A DNA stretch of 64,000 bases from Tolumonas lignilytica. GTDB taxonomy: Bacteria; Pseudomonadota; Gammaproteobacteria; Enterobacterales; Aeromonadaceae. A model generated the notes under the pieces. It was not told the origin of the DNA. It saw nothing but the letters and a program-made list of their open reading frames with translations, and did not search any database. The DNA lies in NCBI RefSeq assembly GCF_000527035.1, contig NZ_AZUK01000001.1, positions 2,786,501-2,850,500 on the forward strand, given 5' to 3'. Positions 8,960 to 18,360 of the stretch are shown here, piece after piece. The translations under genes and the position numbers were made by a program. The first letter of the stretch is position 1; each line of letters begins with the position of its first letter.

Positions 8960-9349
8960 TTATCGGCTGCAACTGCTCTTGCTTTTCCGACGATGATGAG
9001 CTGTGTTTTCTAAAAAAGAAGGCGAACTGGTTTGGTAACCATAGATGGTCAGACGAGCAAAATTGGCTTTAACCAATTTAGGGCCAATGCCCTTAATGGC
9101 ATCTAGCTCTTCTACATGGCGGAAGCTGTGTAATTGTCGGTAGTCGATAATGGCTTGGGCTTTTTTCCGGCCAATACCTTTTAATGTCATGAGCTGTTCA
9201 ATGGTGGCGGTATTCAAATCAACGAGTTCAGCGGAATTAATGTCGGTGGGATCTATTTCCCGGAAGGTGATTTGTTTGGCTTCCATCGTTGGACTAAACA
9301 ATGACAATACCAACAGAGGTAAACAGAAAAATTTCATTTTAATCGTCAT
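8960..9349 (-). CDS. ComEA-family helix-hairpin-helix DNA-binding protein (exported)
   Basis: This is a small exported helix-hairpin-helix protein of the ComEA type. ComEA homologues bind incoming double-stranded DNA in the periplasm during natural transformation. The N terminus is a signal peptide (MTIKMKFFCLPLLVLSLFS...A). The core has two HhH motifs: DLNTATIEQLMTLKGIGRKKAQ and then LDAIKGIGPKLVK, with the characteristic LNTA and GIG turns. The 129-residue length is a little longer than E. coli YbaV-type proteins because of a basic, Cys-containing tail. It lies upstream of galU on the same strand, apparently as its own unit. A role in DNA uptake is suggested by the family only. Confidence 0.85.
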   Translation of the reverse strand: MTIKMKFFCLPLLVLSLFSPTMEAKQITFREIDPTDINSAELVDLNTATIEQLMTLKGIGRKKAQAIIDYRQLHSFRHVEELDAIKGIGPKLVKANFARLTIYGYQTSSPSFLENTAHHRRKSKSSCSR

Positions 9350-9502
9350 AATATTCTCCTTGAACTGAATATCATCAGCTAGCGCGAGCAGACCGGAAAC
9401 TGCCAGTTGTGGCAGCGCGAGCTATAAGTCAGTACAGAATGATCTAAATCTGCAGGGTGTATCTCGGGTAAACTAGCAGAATGAACAAAGAGGTAGCCGA
9501 CG

Positions 9503-10261
9503 ATGATGCTGAATGATGAACTGATCAATGCTGTACTTGAAATTGCTGAGGAAGCAGGAAAGGCCATTCTGGCTGTCTATGACGAACCGGTAGAGCTGAC
9601 GGTAAAAGCGGATGAATCTCCTCTGACGCAAGCCGATAAGGCCTCACATCACCTGATAGAGCAGCGTTTGACGGCACTGACGCCAGATTGGCCTGTGATT
9701 TCTGAAGAATCTGACGAAACAGTGAAAAGCCAACGGACACACTTATCGGCTTATTGGTTGGTGGACCCGCTAGACGGTACGAAAGAGTTTATTAAGCGCA
9801 ATGGGGAATTTACCGTCAATATTGCTTTTATCGTCAATGGTGTCGCTGAGTTTGGCGTTGTCGGGGTACCAGTCCAGAATAAATTGTATTGGGGTGGAAA
9901 AGACTGCGGTTGTTGGCTGAAAACGGTGGATGCCGTGCTCCCGTTACCGCTTGTAAATGAAAAAAGCGAATTGTTGCGGGTCGTGGGTAGCCGTTCGCAT
10001 GTTAATGCCGAAACTGCTGAATATCTGCAAAAACTCGGTGAGCATGAGCTGGTATCGGTGGGCAGTTCGCTGAAATTTTGTCTGTTGGCAGAAGGTAACG
10101 CAGACTTATATCCACGGCTTGGCCCTACTTGTGAATGGGACACGGCTGCGGCGCAGGCTGTTTTAGAAGGGGCGGGTGGCAAGGTGGAAACACTGGAAGG
10201 AGAGCCTCTGCGTTATAGCAAACCAGAGATTTTGAACCCCTGGTTTGTGGCGTCGATTTGA
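9503..10261 (+). CDS. cysQ: 3'(2'),5'-bisphosphate nucleotidase CysQ
   Basis: CysQ removes the 3' phosphate from PAP and PAPS, clearing an inhibitory by-product of sulfate assimilation. It belongs to the inositol monophosphatase superfamily. The lithium-sensitive metal-binding motifs are visible: ESPLTQADKASH (about residues 36-47), EESDE (about 68), DPLDGTKEF (about 88-96) and the C-terminal GPTCEWDTAAAQAVLEGAGG. Length of 252 residues is typical. The start ATG at 9503 follows GAGGTAG. It stands as a single gene followed by a strong terminator. Confidence 0.95.
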   Translation: MMLNDELINAVLEIAEEAGKAILAVYDEPVELTVKADESPLTQADKASHHLIEQRLTALTPDWPVISEESDETVKSQRTHLSAYWLVDPLDGTKEFIKRNGEFTVNIAFIVNGVAEFGVVGVPVQNKLYWGGKDCGCWLKTVDAVLPLPLVNEKSELLRVVGSRSHVNAETAEYLQKLGEHELVSVGSSLKFCLLAEGNADLYPRLGPTCEWDTAAAQAVLEGAGGKVETLEGEPLRYSKPEILNPWFVASI

Positions 10262-10330
10262 ATCAACGAGTTAATCCTCCGGCGTTGCCAAAGGTCATTT
10301 GCTGAATGCAATGTAAGTAAAATCAGACAG

Positions 10331-10360
10331 AAAAAAGGAGCCATAGCTGGCTCCTTTTTT
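10331..10360. terminator. Bidirectional rho-independent terminator between cysQ and yciI
   Basis: A perfect hairpin with A and T runs on both sides (AAAAAAGGAGCC-ATAGCT-GGCTCCTTTTTT) lies between the convergent cysQ and yciI genes. It can terminate transcription from either strand. Confidence 0.93.
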
Positions 10361-10381
10361 GCGGGTGTGTTTCTTCGAATA

Positions 10382-10678
10382 TTAGATGGTTTGCTTGTAT
10401 GGTTTTACGGTCACGTTTGCGTAAACACCGGCGGCAACAAACGGATCGGCATCAGCCCAGCTTTTTGCTTCTGCCAGCGATGGAAAGTCGACAATCATGA
10501 TGCTACCACTGAAGCCAGCTTCACCCGGATCATCGGCATCAATGGCCGGATTCGGGCCGGCAGTCAGTACGCGTCCTTCTGCCTGCAACGCCTGCAAACG
10601 GGCTAAATGTGCCGGACGGTGTGCTTTACGCAATGGCAGGCTGTTTTCAATATCTTCTGCAATGATCACATACCACAT
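10382..10678 (-). CDS. yciI: YciI family protein
   Basis: YciI proteins are small ferredoxin-like (dimeric alpha-beta barrel) proteins; the biochemical role of the E. coli member is not established. The 98-residue product begins with [14 protein letters not shown], carries the conserved R-P-x-H-L segment ([10 protein letters not shown], about 19-28) and the family's GPNPAIDA and DPFVAAGVY motifs. It lies immediately downstream of yciB on the same strand (2-base gap) and close to the trp operon, matching the E. coli yci region. A second, divergent YciI-like protein is at 41158. Confidence 0.92.
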   Translation of the reverse strand: MWYVIIAEDIENSLPLRKAHRPAHLARLQALQAEGRVLTAGPNPAIDADDPGEAGFSGSIMIVDFPSLAEAKSWADADPFVAAGVYANVTVKPYKQTI

Positions 10679-10680
10679 AA

Positions 10681-11235
10681 CTAATCCTTATCTTGTTCTT
10701 GTTGGTCATGAGAGGGTAGGTAACGATAAATATAAATACCGGTTATCACGGTACTTAAGAGCATGAGTCCCAAGACCCCGAACACCTTGAAATCAACCCA
10801 AATCTCGGTTGGCATGTAGAACGCGATATAAACGTTAATTGCGCCGATGATCCAGAAGAACAGTCCCCATGAAAAATTAATCCGGTTCCATACAGCATCG
10901 GGTAATGACAATTCTTTCCCCAACATTTTTTTCATCAGAGGTTTCTGTAATAGGAACTGACTTACCCATAGCGCAGAACCAAACGCCGCATACAGTACGG
11001 TCACTTTCCATTTGATGAAGTTTTCATTGTGGAAAAACAGCGTCATGGCACCAAAAATCAGTACAACGACCAAAGTGATTAAATGACTGCGTTCCAGTTT
11101 TTTATACATAAACCAGATCACGACCATTTGCAGAATAGTGGTAGCCATTAAAGCGCCGGTTGCGGCATAGATGTCGTGAAGTTTAAAAACTGCAAAGAAG
11201 ACAATAAGGGGGATGAAATCGAGTAGCTGTTTCAT
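10681..11235 (-). CDS. yciB: Inner membrane-spanning protein YciB (septation protein A)
   Basis: YciB (IspZ, septation protein A) is a polytopic inner-membrane protein linked to envelope integrity and septation. The 184-residue product begins [20 protein letters not shown] and contains five to six hydrophobic segments, with the conserved [27 protein letters not shown] and DFKVFG stretches of the family. I chose the ATG at 11235 over a TTG at 11256 because the family begins at MKQ. It is followed directly by yciI. Upstream, the trp operon terminator separates it from trpA. Confidence 0.94.
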   Translation of the reverse strand: MKQLLDFIPLIVFFAVFKLHDIYAATGALMATTILQMVVIWFMYKKLERSHLITLVVVLIFGAMTLFFHNENFIKWKVTVLYAAFGSALWVSQFLLQKPLMKKMLGKELSLPDAVWNRINFSWGLFFWIIGAINVYIAFYMPTEIWVDFKVFGVLGLMLLSTVITGIYIYRYLPSHDQQEQDKD

Positions 11236-11311
11236 GTTTTGACCCGTTGTTAACAAACGGTGACAGTCTAACTAGTGTACAGCGGAATGGAAAGGGAAAA
11301 CAGCATTAAAG

Positions 11312-11337
11312 AGACTCCCCCAAGAGTGAGGGAGTCT
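11312..11337 (-). terminator. Terminator of the trp operon
   Basis: A stem of AGACTCCC paired with GGGAGTCT (10-base loop) lies downstream of trpA, between trpA and yciB. On the minus strand it is followed by CTTTAATG and then GTTTT, a modest U-rich tail, so it may be partly factor-dependent. Confidence 0.75.
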
Positions 11338-11344
11338 GAATTTA

Positions 11345-12151
11345 TCAGCGGACGGTAGCCGCTTTCATCGTGCGAACAAACTGGGTCAGCTTGTCCAGCA
11401 TAACAGCCGGTTCGCTAAGATGTTGCTCTATGATTTTGACCACGGCAGAACCTGAGATGGCACCGGCTGCACCAGCCGCAATGGCTGCACGAACCTGTTC
11501 TGGTTCGCTGATACCAAAGCCAAGCAATGCGGGCGGCGCATCAAACTCTTTCAGTGCTTTCAGTAAGTGATCAACCGGCATCTGCGCACGGGTTTCCGCA
11601 CCGGTGACACCGGCACGACTCAGCAGATAGGTATAACCGGAACTTAGTTCAGCGACACGTTTCAGTGTGGCATCGTCAGCATTGGGTGGCGCAATGTAGA
11701 TGCTTTCTACACCGAATTTATCCGCTGCCGCTTTAAATGGCGCTGACATTTCCACTGGCACATCAGCGATCAGTACGGAGTCCACACCCGCAGCCTTGGC
11801 TTTGCTAAAGAAGTCTTCTGCTGTGTGGGTATAAACCAGGTTGGCATACAGCAACAGGCCGATAGGCAGATCCGGATATTTGGCGCGGATGCGAGCCAGA
11901 ATATCAAAGCAGATCGCCGGGGTGGTATGTGCTTTCAGTGCGCGGGTGGCGGCATCCTGAATAGTCGGGCCATCCGCGACCGGATCTGAGAAGGGAATAC
12001 CCAATTCGAGAGCATCAGCACCACCAGCAATCAGGGCTTCAATGATCTGTTCAGAAAGTTCCGGAGTCGGGTCGCCAATCGCGACGAAAGGCACAAATGC
12101 GCCCTGATTAGCCGCATTCAGACGTTCAAACAGTTTGCTATAACGTCTCAT
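11345..12151 (-). CDS. trpA: Tryptophan synthase alpha subunit
   Basis: TrpA cleaves indole-3-glycerol phosphate to indole and glyceraldehyde-3-phosphate in the alpha2-beta2 complex and channels indole to TrpB. The catalytic residues are in place: E49 in [11 protein letters not shown] and D60 in [11 protein letters not shown]. The phosphate-binding segments ([10 protein letters not shown] and [12 protein letters not shown]) are conserved near the C terminus. Length is 268 residues, as in E. coli. The start overlaps the trpB stop by 4 bases, so the two subunits are translationally coupled. It is the last gene of the trp operon. Confidence 0.97.
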   Translation of the reverse strand: MRRYSKLFERLNAANQGAFVPFVAIGDPTPELSEQIIEALIAGGADALELGIPFSDPVADGPTIQDAATRALKAHTTPAICFDILARIRAKYPDLPIGLLLYANLVYTHTAEDFFSKAKAAGVDSVLIADVPVEMSAPFKAAADKFGVESIYIAPPNADDATLKRVAELSSGYTYLLSRAGVTGAETRAQMPVDHLLKALKEFDAPPALLGFGISEPEQVRAAIAAGAAGAISGSAVVKIIEQHLSEPAVMLDKLTQFVRTMKAATVR

Positions 12152-13341
12152 AACAGTGCTCCTTCACCTTCCAGTACGTTGGCTACCGTAAATATGTCTT
12201 TGTCTCCACGACCGGATAAGTTGACGATCAGGATCTGTTCTTTTTCCGGCTCAGAACGTGCCATTTTCAGCGCATGGGCCAACGCGTGGGATGATTCCAG
12301 TGCCGGAATGATACCCTCATGGCGAGAGAGCTCTTGGAAGGCTTCCAGTGCTTCTTTATCAGTGACCGATGGATATTGCGCGCGACCAATCGAAGAAAGA
12401 TATGCGTGCTGCGGCCCTACGGATGGGAAGTCGAGACCGGCAGAAATCGAGTGGGATTCCTCAACCTGACCATTTTCATCCTGCATCAGATAAGAGACCA
12501 TCCCCAGATAGATGCCTTTAGGCGCATGACCAATCGGTGCGCCGTGTTTGCCGGTTTCGATACCAAAGCCGGCAGGTTCAACCCCAATCAGACGAACGCC
12601 TTCTTCCTCAATGAAAGTCGCAAACATACCGATGGCATTGGAGCCACCGCCGACACAGGCAACGACGGCATCAGGCAGACGGCCTTCCGCATCTAGGATC
12701 TGCGCTTTGGCTTCTTCACCGATCATGCGCTGGAATTCACGCACGATAGTCGGGAAGGGATGCGGGCCCGCGGCCGTACCCAGAATGTAATGGGTATCTT
12801 TGTAGTTTGCAGTCCAGTCACGCATCGCTTCGTTACAGGCATCTTTCAGTGTGGACGAACCGGCGTGTACCGGTACTACCTCAGCACCCATCAAACGCAT
12901 ACGGAACACGTTGGGTTTTTGGCGTTCGCAGTCAACGGCACCCATGTAGATGCGGCAAGGCAGGTTTAACAGTGCACACGCCAATGCAGTCGCGACGCCG
13001 TGCTGACCTGCGCCGGTTTCGGCGATGATGCGGGTTTTTCCCATACGTTTGGCCAGCAGCGCCTGACCTAGTACCTGATTGGTTTTGTGCGCGCCGCCGT
13101 GCAGCAAATCTTCACGTTTCAGATAAAGTTTGGTTTTGGTGCCTTTGGTCAGATTACGACACAGTGTCAGTGGCGTTGGACGTCCGGCATATTCTTTTAA
13201 CAGATGCTGGAATTCAGCCTGAAATTCAGGGTCATCCTTGGCGTCAACAAATGCTTTTTCCAGCTCCAGCAGCACTGGCATCAGAATTTGCGGGGAGTAC
13301 ATCCCGCCAAATTCACCGAAAAACGGGTCAAGTAAAGTCAT
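12148..13341 (-). CDS. trpB: Tryptophan synthase beta subunit
   Basis: TrpB is the PLP enzyme that condenses indole with serine to give tryptophan. The PLP lysine is K86 in HGGAHKTNQ. It is followed by GAGQHG (about 110-115), and the phosphate-binding glycine loop [11 protein letters not shown] lies near residue 230. The N-terminal [14 protein letters not shown] and C-terminal [12 protein letters not shown] are typical of the TrpB1 type that partners TrpA. Length of 397 residues matches E. coli. It overlaps trpA by 4 bases and follows trpCF after a 21-base gap. Confidence 0.97.
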   Translation of the reverse strand: MTLLDPFFGEFGGMYSPQILMPVLLELEKAFVDAKDDPEFQAEFQHLLKEYAGRPTPLTLCRNLTKGTKTKLYLKREDLLHGGAHKTNQVLGQALLAKRMGKTRIIAETGAGQHGVATALACALLNLPCRIYMGAVDCERQKPNVFRMRLMGAEVVPVHAGSSTLKDACNEAMRDWTANYKDTHYILGTAAGPHPFPTIVREFQRMIGEEAKAQILDAEGRLPDAVVACVGGGSNAIGMFATFIEEEGVRLIGVEPAGFGIETGKHGAPIGHAPKGIYLGMVSYLMQDENGQVEESHSISAGLDFPSVGPQHAYLSSIGRAQYPSVTDKEALEAFQELSRHEGIIPALESSHALAHALKMARSEPEKEQILIVNLSGRGDKDIFTVANVLEGEGALL

Positions 13342-13362
13342 TGCAATTCCTTTTTACAAAAA

Positions 13363-14745
13363 TCAGTAGTTACGCAGTGCTACAAAGGCACGCTGGATTT
13401 TGTCGGCATCTTTGATGCCGGGCGCACTTTCGACGCCGGAATTCAGATCAAGACCGAGGCAGCCAACTTTGACCGCAGCGGCGATGTTGTCCGGGTTAAT
13501 GCCACCGGCCAGCATCAGTTTTTCTTTCGGTAAATCGGCCAGCAGCGACCAGTCAAAGCTGTGGCCAGTACCGCCACTCTGATTGCCTACTTTGCTGTCG
13601 AGCAACAGGCGATCGGCACTGTAATTCAGCTCGGGTAATGAGTCGGATATAGCAATTGCTTTCCAGATCTGACAGCCGGGGATCAGAGAGCGTAATTGCT
13701 TAATATACGACTCAGTTTCATCACCATGTAGCTGCACAGCAAACAGTTTCAGTGTTTCAACAACAGACTGGATGGTTTCTTTGCTGGCATTACGGAATAC
13801 ACCGACATAATTCAGCGGAGCAGCGTCGGTAATAGCATTGGCTTGAGCCACAGAAACACAACGCGGGCTGCCTTCCACGAAAATCAACCCACCGAAGACG
13901 GCACCTGCGGTATAAGCGGTTTTCGCATCCTCGGTTCGAGTCAGGCCGCAAACCTTGTTCTGGCCGAGGATCAGTTTACGACAGGCCATGTCGAGATCGG
14001 CCTCTTCCATCAGTGAGCTGCCGACCAGAAAGCCGTTGGCATAGTGTGCTAGATCTTTGACCTGTGCATGATGATAGATGCCAGACTCGCAAATCACCAC
14101 GCGATCTTTCGGCACCAGCGGTGCCAGCTCGCGGGTACGATTCAGGTCGATTTTCAGATCACGCAGGTCACGGTTGTTAATGCCAATGACTTCTGCACCT
14201 AAAGCAATAGCGCGCTCGATCTCTTCTTCGCTGATGGCTTCGGTCAGAACGCCCATGTTCAGTGATTTGGCGACTGTTGCCAGCTCACGGTATTGTTCGT
14301 CGTTCAACACCGATAACATCAGCAGTATCGCATCGGCCTGATGATGGCGTGCCAGATAGATCTGATACGGATCGATGATGAAATCTTTGCACAGCACCGG
14401 TACCGAGACTTCTTTGCGTACTTGCGGCAGGAAAGCAAAATTGCCCTGGAAGTATTTTTCATCGGTCAGCACGGAAATTGCGGACGCATAACGACCGTAA
14501 ACCTTGGCAATGGCTGAAGGAGAAAAATCATCCCGAATAAGCCCTTTGGATGGTGACGCCTTTTTGCACTCCAGAATAAAGGCCGTCTTGCCGCGCAAAG
14601 CATTCACAAAATCACGATCACTCGGTGTCAGTGATGTCAGAAAAGTTTCCAGTGGTTGCGCAGCTTTACGTGCGGCAATCCACAGTGCCTTGTCAGCGAC
14701 AATTTTACCCAGCACCGTTGAGGCGAGCGCCTGATTAAACAACAT
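13363..14745 (-). CDS. trpCF: Fused indole-3-glycerol phosphate synthase / phosphoribosylanthranilate isomerase
   Basis: One 460-residue chain carries two (beta-alpha)8 barrels for consecutive steps of tryptophan synthesis. The N-terminal half (about 1-255) is indole-3-glycerol phosphate synthase, with FILECKKASPSKG, VLCKDFIIDPYQIY and NNRDLRDLKIDLNRT. The C-terminal half is the PRA isomerase, starting at KVCGLTRTEDAKTAY and ending with MLAGGINPDNI and LDLNSGVESAPGIKD. The Cys of KVCG and the Asp of the DLNSGVE region are the expected acid-base pair. The fusion is the enterobacterial and vibrio type. It lies 4 bases after trpD. Confidence 0.96.
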   Translation of the reverse strand: MLFNQALASTVLGKIVADKALWIAARKAAQPLETFLTSLTPSDRDFVNALRGKTAFILECKKASPSKGLIRDDFSPSAIAKVYGRYASAISVLTDEKYFQGNFAFLPQVRKEVSVPVLCKDFIIDPYQIYLARHHQADAILLMLSVLNDEQYRELATVAKSLNMGVLTEAISEEEIERAIALGAEVIGINNRDLRDLKIDLNRTRELAPLVPKDRVVICESGIYHHAQVKDLAHYANGFLVGSSLMEEADLDMACRKLILGQNKVCGLTRTEDAKTAYTAGAVFGGLIFVEGSPRCVSVAQANAITDAAPLNYVGVFRNASKETIQSVVETLKLFAVQLHGDETESYIKQLRSLIPGCQIWKAIAISDSLPELNYSADRLLLDSKVGNQSGGTGHSFDWSLLADLPKEKLMLAGGINPDNIAAAVKVGCLGLDLNSGVESAPGIKDADKIQRAFVALRNY

Positions 14746-14749
14746 CCTG

Positions 14750-15760
14750 TTACTCCTTGTGACTCAGGGTGGCGAGCTGAGTGACTTTATCTAATGCATC
14801 ACCGCTACGCAGGGTTTCGATTGCCATTTCCGCACCTTGTTTCAGGTTTTCAACCAGACCGCCCATTTTCAGCAGTGGCGCCAGATTGATAGCTATCGCT
14901 GTTTGCTGAGCCTCGGTGCCTTTACCAGCCAGCAGGTTTTCTGTGATCTGGCGGTTTTCTTCCGGCTCACCGCCGCGAATGGCTTCCAGCGTGTGGTATT
15001 TCAGACCAAAATCGGCTGGAGTCAGCGTGTAATAGCGAATATGCTCGCCCTGAATTTCGGCTACCTGTGTTTCACCGTGCACGGCGATTTCATCTAAACC
15101 GCTACCATAGACAACCATGCCTTTGTGCAGACCCAGTTCGCGTAAGGTTTCAGCGATCGGTTCCAGCAGGTCAGCAGAATAGACACCCATTAGCTGATAG
15201 GTTGGACGCGCCGGATTGATGAGCGGGCCGAGCACGTTAAAGATAGTACGGGTTTTCAGTGCCTGACGCACCGGCGCTGCGAAGCGCATACCGCTGTGAT
15301 ATTGCGGCGCAAACAGGAAGCAGACGTTGGCCTCATCCAGACAATGCCGTGCGGTTTCCGGGCTCATATCCAGTTTGATGCCGAGTTTGTCCAGTAGATC
15401 GGAAGAGCCGGTTTTCGATGACACGCTGCGATTGCCGTGTTTAGCTACTTTGATACCGCAAGTTGCACCGACCAGTGCCGCCGTGGTGGAGATATTGATG
15501 GTATGCAGGCCATCACCACCGGTGCCGACGATATCGCAGAACTCATAATCCGGACGAGGAAACGGCTTGGCGGCGGCAATCAGTGCCTTGGCTGCGCCGA
15601 CAATTTCAGACGGGCTTTCACCTTTGACTTTCAGTGCAGTCAGCAACGATGAAAGCACGATAGGATCCATCTCGCCGCGCAATAATTCACCGAACAGCTG
15701 TTCACTTTCGATGCTGGTCAGTGATTCACCGCGGTATAAACCTTCCAGAGAAACTGTCAT
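14750..15760 (-). CDS. trpD: Anthranilate phosphoribosyltransferase
   Basis: TrpD transfers phosphoribose from PRPP to anthranilate. The signature GTGGDG (about residues 80-85) and KHGNRSVSSKTGSSDLLDKLG (about 105-125) form the PRPP and anthranilate sites, and the family motif FLFAPQYHSGMR follows near residue 150. Length of 336 residues is normal for a stand-alone TrpD. It is separate from trpG here, unlike the fused TrpGD of E. coli. It sits 2 bases from trpG and 4 from trpCF, firmly inside the trp operon. Confidence 0.96.
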   Translation of the reverse strand: MTVSLEGLYRGESLTSIESEQLFGELLRGEMDPIVLSSLLTALKVKGESPSEIVGAAKALIAAAKPFPRPDYEFCDIVGTGGDGLHTINISTTAALVGATCGIKVAKHGNRSVSSKTGSSDLLDKLGIKLDMSPETARHCLDEANVCFLFAPQYHSGMRFAAPVRQALKTRTIFNVLGPLINPARPTYQLMGVYSADLLEPIAETLRELGLHKGMVVYGSGLDEIAVHGETQVAEIQGEHIRYYTLTPADFGLKYHTLEAIRGGEPEENRQITENLLAGKGTEAQQTAIAINLAPLLKMGGLVENLKQGAEMAIETLRSGDALDKVTQLATLSHKE

Positions 15761-15762
15761 TC

Positions 15763-16362
15763 TCAGACCTCCTTGTCTGTGGCCGTGACAAACGCCAGAC
15801 TTTGGGTCAGTAGTTTAGCGCCATCGGTGGTCATAATCGATTCAGGATGGAACTGAAAACCCAGTACGCGATCGGCGCGATGCAATACAGCCATCGGCAT
15901 TTCTTGATAGCGAGCGATCACTTCCAGCTCATCGGGGACATAAGTCGCCACCAGCGAGTGATAACGGGCCACCGGTAATGGCTGATTCATACCGGTGAAC
16001 ATGTCTTTGCCGGTATGTTCGATTTTCGAGACTTTGCCGTGCACAAATTCACCAGCGGAACCTACCGTGCCGCCGTAATATTCACAAATAGCCTGATGAC
16101 CGAGACAGATACCTATGATGGGTACTTTACCACGGCACAATCCAATCAGTTCGATCATGCAGCCCGCTTCATGCGGCGCACCGGGACCGGGAGAGAGCAC
16201 CAGTACCGGATTATCGGCACTGGCCATGATCTGTTCATAAATCTGATGGGCTGGCAGATTGTTACGGTAAATTTTGACGGTATGACCGAGGCTGCGGAAC
16301 TGATCCACCAGGTTATAGGTAAACGAGTCGAAGTTATCCAACAGGAAGATGGTATTAAGCAT
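15763..16362 (-). CDS. trpG: Anthranilate synthase glutamine amidotransferase component
   Basis: TrpG hydrolyses glutamine and feeds ammonia to TrpE for anthranilate formation. It is a class I amidotransferase with a catalytic triad: the nucleophile Cys in GICLGHQAI and the His and Glu in [10 protein letters not shown]. The oxyanion region [12 protein letters not shown] is also present. I chose the ATG at 16362 ([18 protein letters not shown]) because the frame upstream of it runs into trpE and is not family-like. It overlaps the trpE stop by 8 bases. It is a free-standing 199-residue subunit, whereas in E. coli it is fused to TrpD. Confidence 0.96.
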   Translation of the reverse strand: MLNTIFLLDNFDSFTYNLVDQFRSLGHTVKIYRNNLPAHQIYEQIMASADNPVLVLSPGPGAPHEAGCMIELIGLCRGKVPIIGICLGHQAICEYYGGTVGSAGEFVHGKVSKIEHTGKDMFTGMNQPLPVARYHSLVATYVPDELEVIARYQEMPMAVLHRADRVLGFQFHPESIMTTDGAKLLTQSLAFVTATDKEV

Positions 16363-17983
16363 GGGCAGCCTCCTTGTTAACCTGAGCAGCCTGTGTGGCC
16401 TGGGCGGTAATTTCAGCAAGGGTGGTTCCGTGTGCCAGCGCAATGGCATTCAGCACCGCAGCAGCTTTGCCGCGAGTTTCATCCGCTTCGGCCTGTGGTT
16501 TGGAATCAAACACCACACCGGCACCGGCCTGCACATAAGCAATGCCGTTTTTCACAAAGGCAGAGCGGATCACGATGCAGGTATCCATATCGCCATCGCT
16601 GTTGAGATAACCCACGGCACCACCGTAGCTGCCACGACGTTTTTGTTCTACTTCGCGGATCAGCTCAGAAGCCCGGATTTTAGGGGCCCCTGTCAATGTG
16701 CCCATATTCATGCAGGCCTGATAGGCGTGCAGCGCATCCAGATCATGACGCAAGGTACCAACAACACGGGAAACCAGATGCATCACGTGACTGTAACGAT
16801 CGACTTTAAGCAGATCTTTGACGTAACGACTGCCTGGTTCGCTGATGCGGGCAATGTCGTTACGCGCCAGATCGACCAGCATCAGATGCTCGGCGGTTTC
16901 TTTAGCATCCTGACGCAGTTCCAGCTCCAGGCGGCCATCCAGATCCAGATTCACAGAACCATCAGCATTCAGGCCGCGGCGACGGGTACCGGCAATCGGA
17001 TACATTTCCACCTGGCGGCTCTTATGTTCAAATTTGACCGCACTTTCCGGTGAGGCGCCGAACAAGGTGAAATCCTGATCGTTCATATAGAACATATAGG
17101 GACTTGGGTTGGTGCGTTTCAGTTCGCGGTAAGCAGACAGTGGCTGTGGGCACGGCAGGCTGAAGCAGCGTGATGGCACCACCTGGAAGATATCGCCTTT
17201 ACGGATATTACCTTTCAGTTTTTCTACATCAGCACAATACGCTTTATCGCTCTTATCCACATTCAGCTGTGAAGGCAGCGCTTCTTTTTTAGAGATGCCA
17301 TTCGGGCGGAAGTGATTGCAATACTCTTTCAGTGCCGCCAGACGATGTTGCAGCCGTGGCAATTCGTGAGCGCCAGATTCACCACCAAACAGTGCTGCTT
17401 GCAGATGGGTGGTTTTGCGAATGTGATCGATCTGGATCAGGGTTTCTGCCACATAGAAGCAGAAATCCGGGCAGGTATTATCACTATCTTCGACATCAGG
17501 CAGTTGTTCAAAATTGGCAATCAGGTCATACGCGAAGATACCGCCAAGGAACAGATTCACTGCCTCTGCATCGATGCTGTGAGTCAGCAGGGTGCGTAAA
17601 CTATCCAGTACAGAAAGCGCCTTCAGGCGGCTGTCTTCATCCTGAATTCCGCTAATCTGCGGGAAAGTCAATTGTAACTGGGTGGAGTTACGTTGTTTGT
17701 TAACTTCGTCAGGCAAGGTGCTGCTTAACAGATTCAGTACAGCCTCACCATTGCTGTTCAGCGCGGTGGCAGTGACGACATGCCCCTGACAGACCATACG
17801 CACACAAGCATCAATCAACAACATGCTCTGGGTGCCGGTTTTGGTATCAATTTCGGCGGATTCCAACAGCAGGCTGTTGTCGGCTGGTTCGGTCAGTTGA
17901 GTGAAAAGTTCTAATGGATCAGCGACATAGTGGGCTTTCTCACGCAGAGTGAGACGTTGACCGGTAGGGAGAGAAGGGCTCAT
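16355..17983 (-). CDS. trpE: Anthranilate synthase component I
   Basis: TrpE converts chorismate to anthranilate, the first committed step of tryptophan synthesis. The C-terminal chorismate-binding domain carries the family motifs [50 protein letters not shown] and [12 protein letters not shown]. The N-terminal LLLESAEID (about residues 38-46) is the conserved allosteric tryptophan-binding segment, so feedback inhibition should be retained. Length is 542 residues, slightly longer than in E. coli through an Ala-rich tail. It is the first structural gene after the leader and attenuator. Confidence 0.97.
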   Translation of the reverse strand: MSPSLPTGQRLTLREKAHYVADPLELFTQLTEPADNSLLLESAEIDTKTGTQSMLLIDACVRMVCQGHVVTATALNSNGEAVLNLLSSTLPDEVNKQRNSTQLQLTFPQISGIQDEDSRLKALSVLDSLRTLLTHSIDAEAVNLFLGGIFAYDLIANFEQLPDVEDSDNTCPDFCFYVAETLIQIDHIRKTTHLQAALFGGESGAHELPRLQHRLAALKEYCNHFRPNGISKKEALPSQLNVDKSDKAYCADVEKLKGNIRKGDIFQVVPSRCFSLPCPQPLSAYRELKRTNPSPYMFYMNDQDFTLFGASPESAVKFEHKSRQVEMYPIAGTRRRGLNADGSVNLDLDGRLELELRQDAKETAEHLMLVDLARNDIARISEPGSRYVKDLLKVDRYSHVMHLVSRVVGTLRHDLDALHAYQACMNMGTLTGAPKIRASELIREVEQKRRGSYGGAVGYLNSDGDMDTCIVIRSAFVKNGIAYVQAGAGVVFDSKPQAEADETRGKAAAVLNAIALAHGTTLAEITAQATQAAQVNKEAAHA

Positions 17984-18131
17984 TGTTGTACTCCCGCAAT
18001 TAATAATTTCATGGCATTACTCCTTTGACAAAAATTCATAGTTAACAGTCAGTTATTCAGATTTTTTGCCATCGCCATGTTTGTTTATGTCGCTGAATCA
18101 TTTATTCGTCCCTGTATTTTTTTGCGTATAA

Positions 18132-18163
18132 AAAAAAGACCCGCTATGCTAGCGGGCCTTTTT
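18132..18163 (-). terminator. trp operon attenuator (segments 3:4)
   Basis: On the minus strand, GGCCCGCTA-GCA-TAGCGGGTC forms a strong GC hairpin followed by TTTTTTTTAT, between the leader peptide and trpE. The 3' side of the leader (AGCGGG, about 18211-18217) is complementary to CCCGCT of this stem. That gives the alternative antiterminator 2:3. The leader segment CACACTC can pair with GGGTGTG to give 1:2. This is the classical E. coli-type arrangement. Confidence 0.92.
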
Positions 18164-18215
18164 GGGAATTCTGTCTGCTTTATTTTTTGAAAATAGCCGA
18201 AACCCCACACCCGCT

Positions 18216-18266
18216 TTAAGGAGTGTGCCACCACCAACGAAAGGTTTGGGTCTGGTTAAAAGTCAT
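18216..18266 (-). CDS. trpL: trp operon leader peptide
   Basis: A 16-codon reading frame (MTFNQTQTFRWWWHTP) precedes the attenuator and ends at TAA. Three consecutive tryptophan codons (TGG TGG TGG) lie at positions 11-13, where ribosome stalling would free segment 2 to pair with segment 3. It follows the trp promoter by about 30 bases and the stop codon lies between segments 1 and 2, as required for attenuation. The E. coli leader has two Trp codons, so three may sharpen the response to tryptophan-charged tRNA. Confidence 0.93.
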   Translation of the reverse strand: MTFNQTQTFRWWWHTP

Positions 18267-18299
18267 TTTCAAAAACCAAGTTCAGTTAAAGTGGTTACA

Positions 18300-18328
18300 G
18301 TTAAACTATATTGACACCAGCTTGTCAA
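18300..18328 (-). promoter_or_regulatory. trp operon promoter, with possible TrpR operator
   Basis: On the minus strand TTGACA (18323-18328) and TTTAAC (18300-18305) are separated by exactly 17 bases, close to the E. coli trp promoter (TTGACA, TTAACT). The -10 region contains AGTTTAACT, which resembles the centre of the TrpR operator (CTAGTTAACTAG) with one extra base. Repression by TrpR is therefore possible but not certain. Confidence 0.8.
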
Positions 18329-18339
18329 GCTCCTTTTAC
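18311..18339 (+). promoter_or_regulatory. Divergent promoter for rnm
   Basis: On the plus strand TTGACA (18311-18316) and TTTTAC (18334-18339) are spaced by 17 bases, starting transcription about 15 bases before the rnm ATG. The -35 box forms an inverted repeat with the trp -35 box (TTGACA-N6-TGTCAA), so the two promoters overlap back to back. Confidence 0.6.
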
Positions 18340-18360
18340 AATTGAACCACGAGAACATGA

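Noticed and set aside
9503..10261. Inositol monophosphatase (SuhB) as an alternative for cysQ
   Set aside because: The DPLDGTKEF motif and the GPTCEWDTAA end are of the CysQ type (SuhB has DPLDGTTNF-like motifs).
12179..14341. Many plus-strand frames across trpB and trpCF
   Set aside because: They are antisense shadows of the trp genes with no ribosome-binding sites or family matches.
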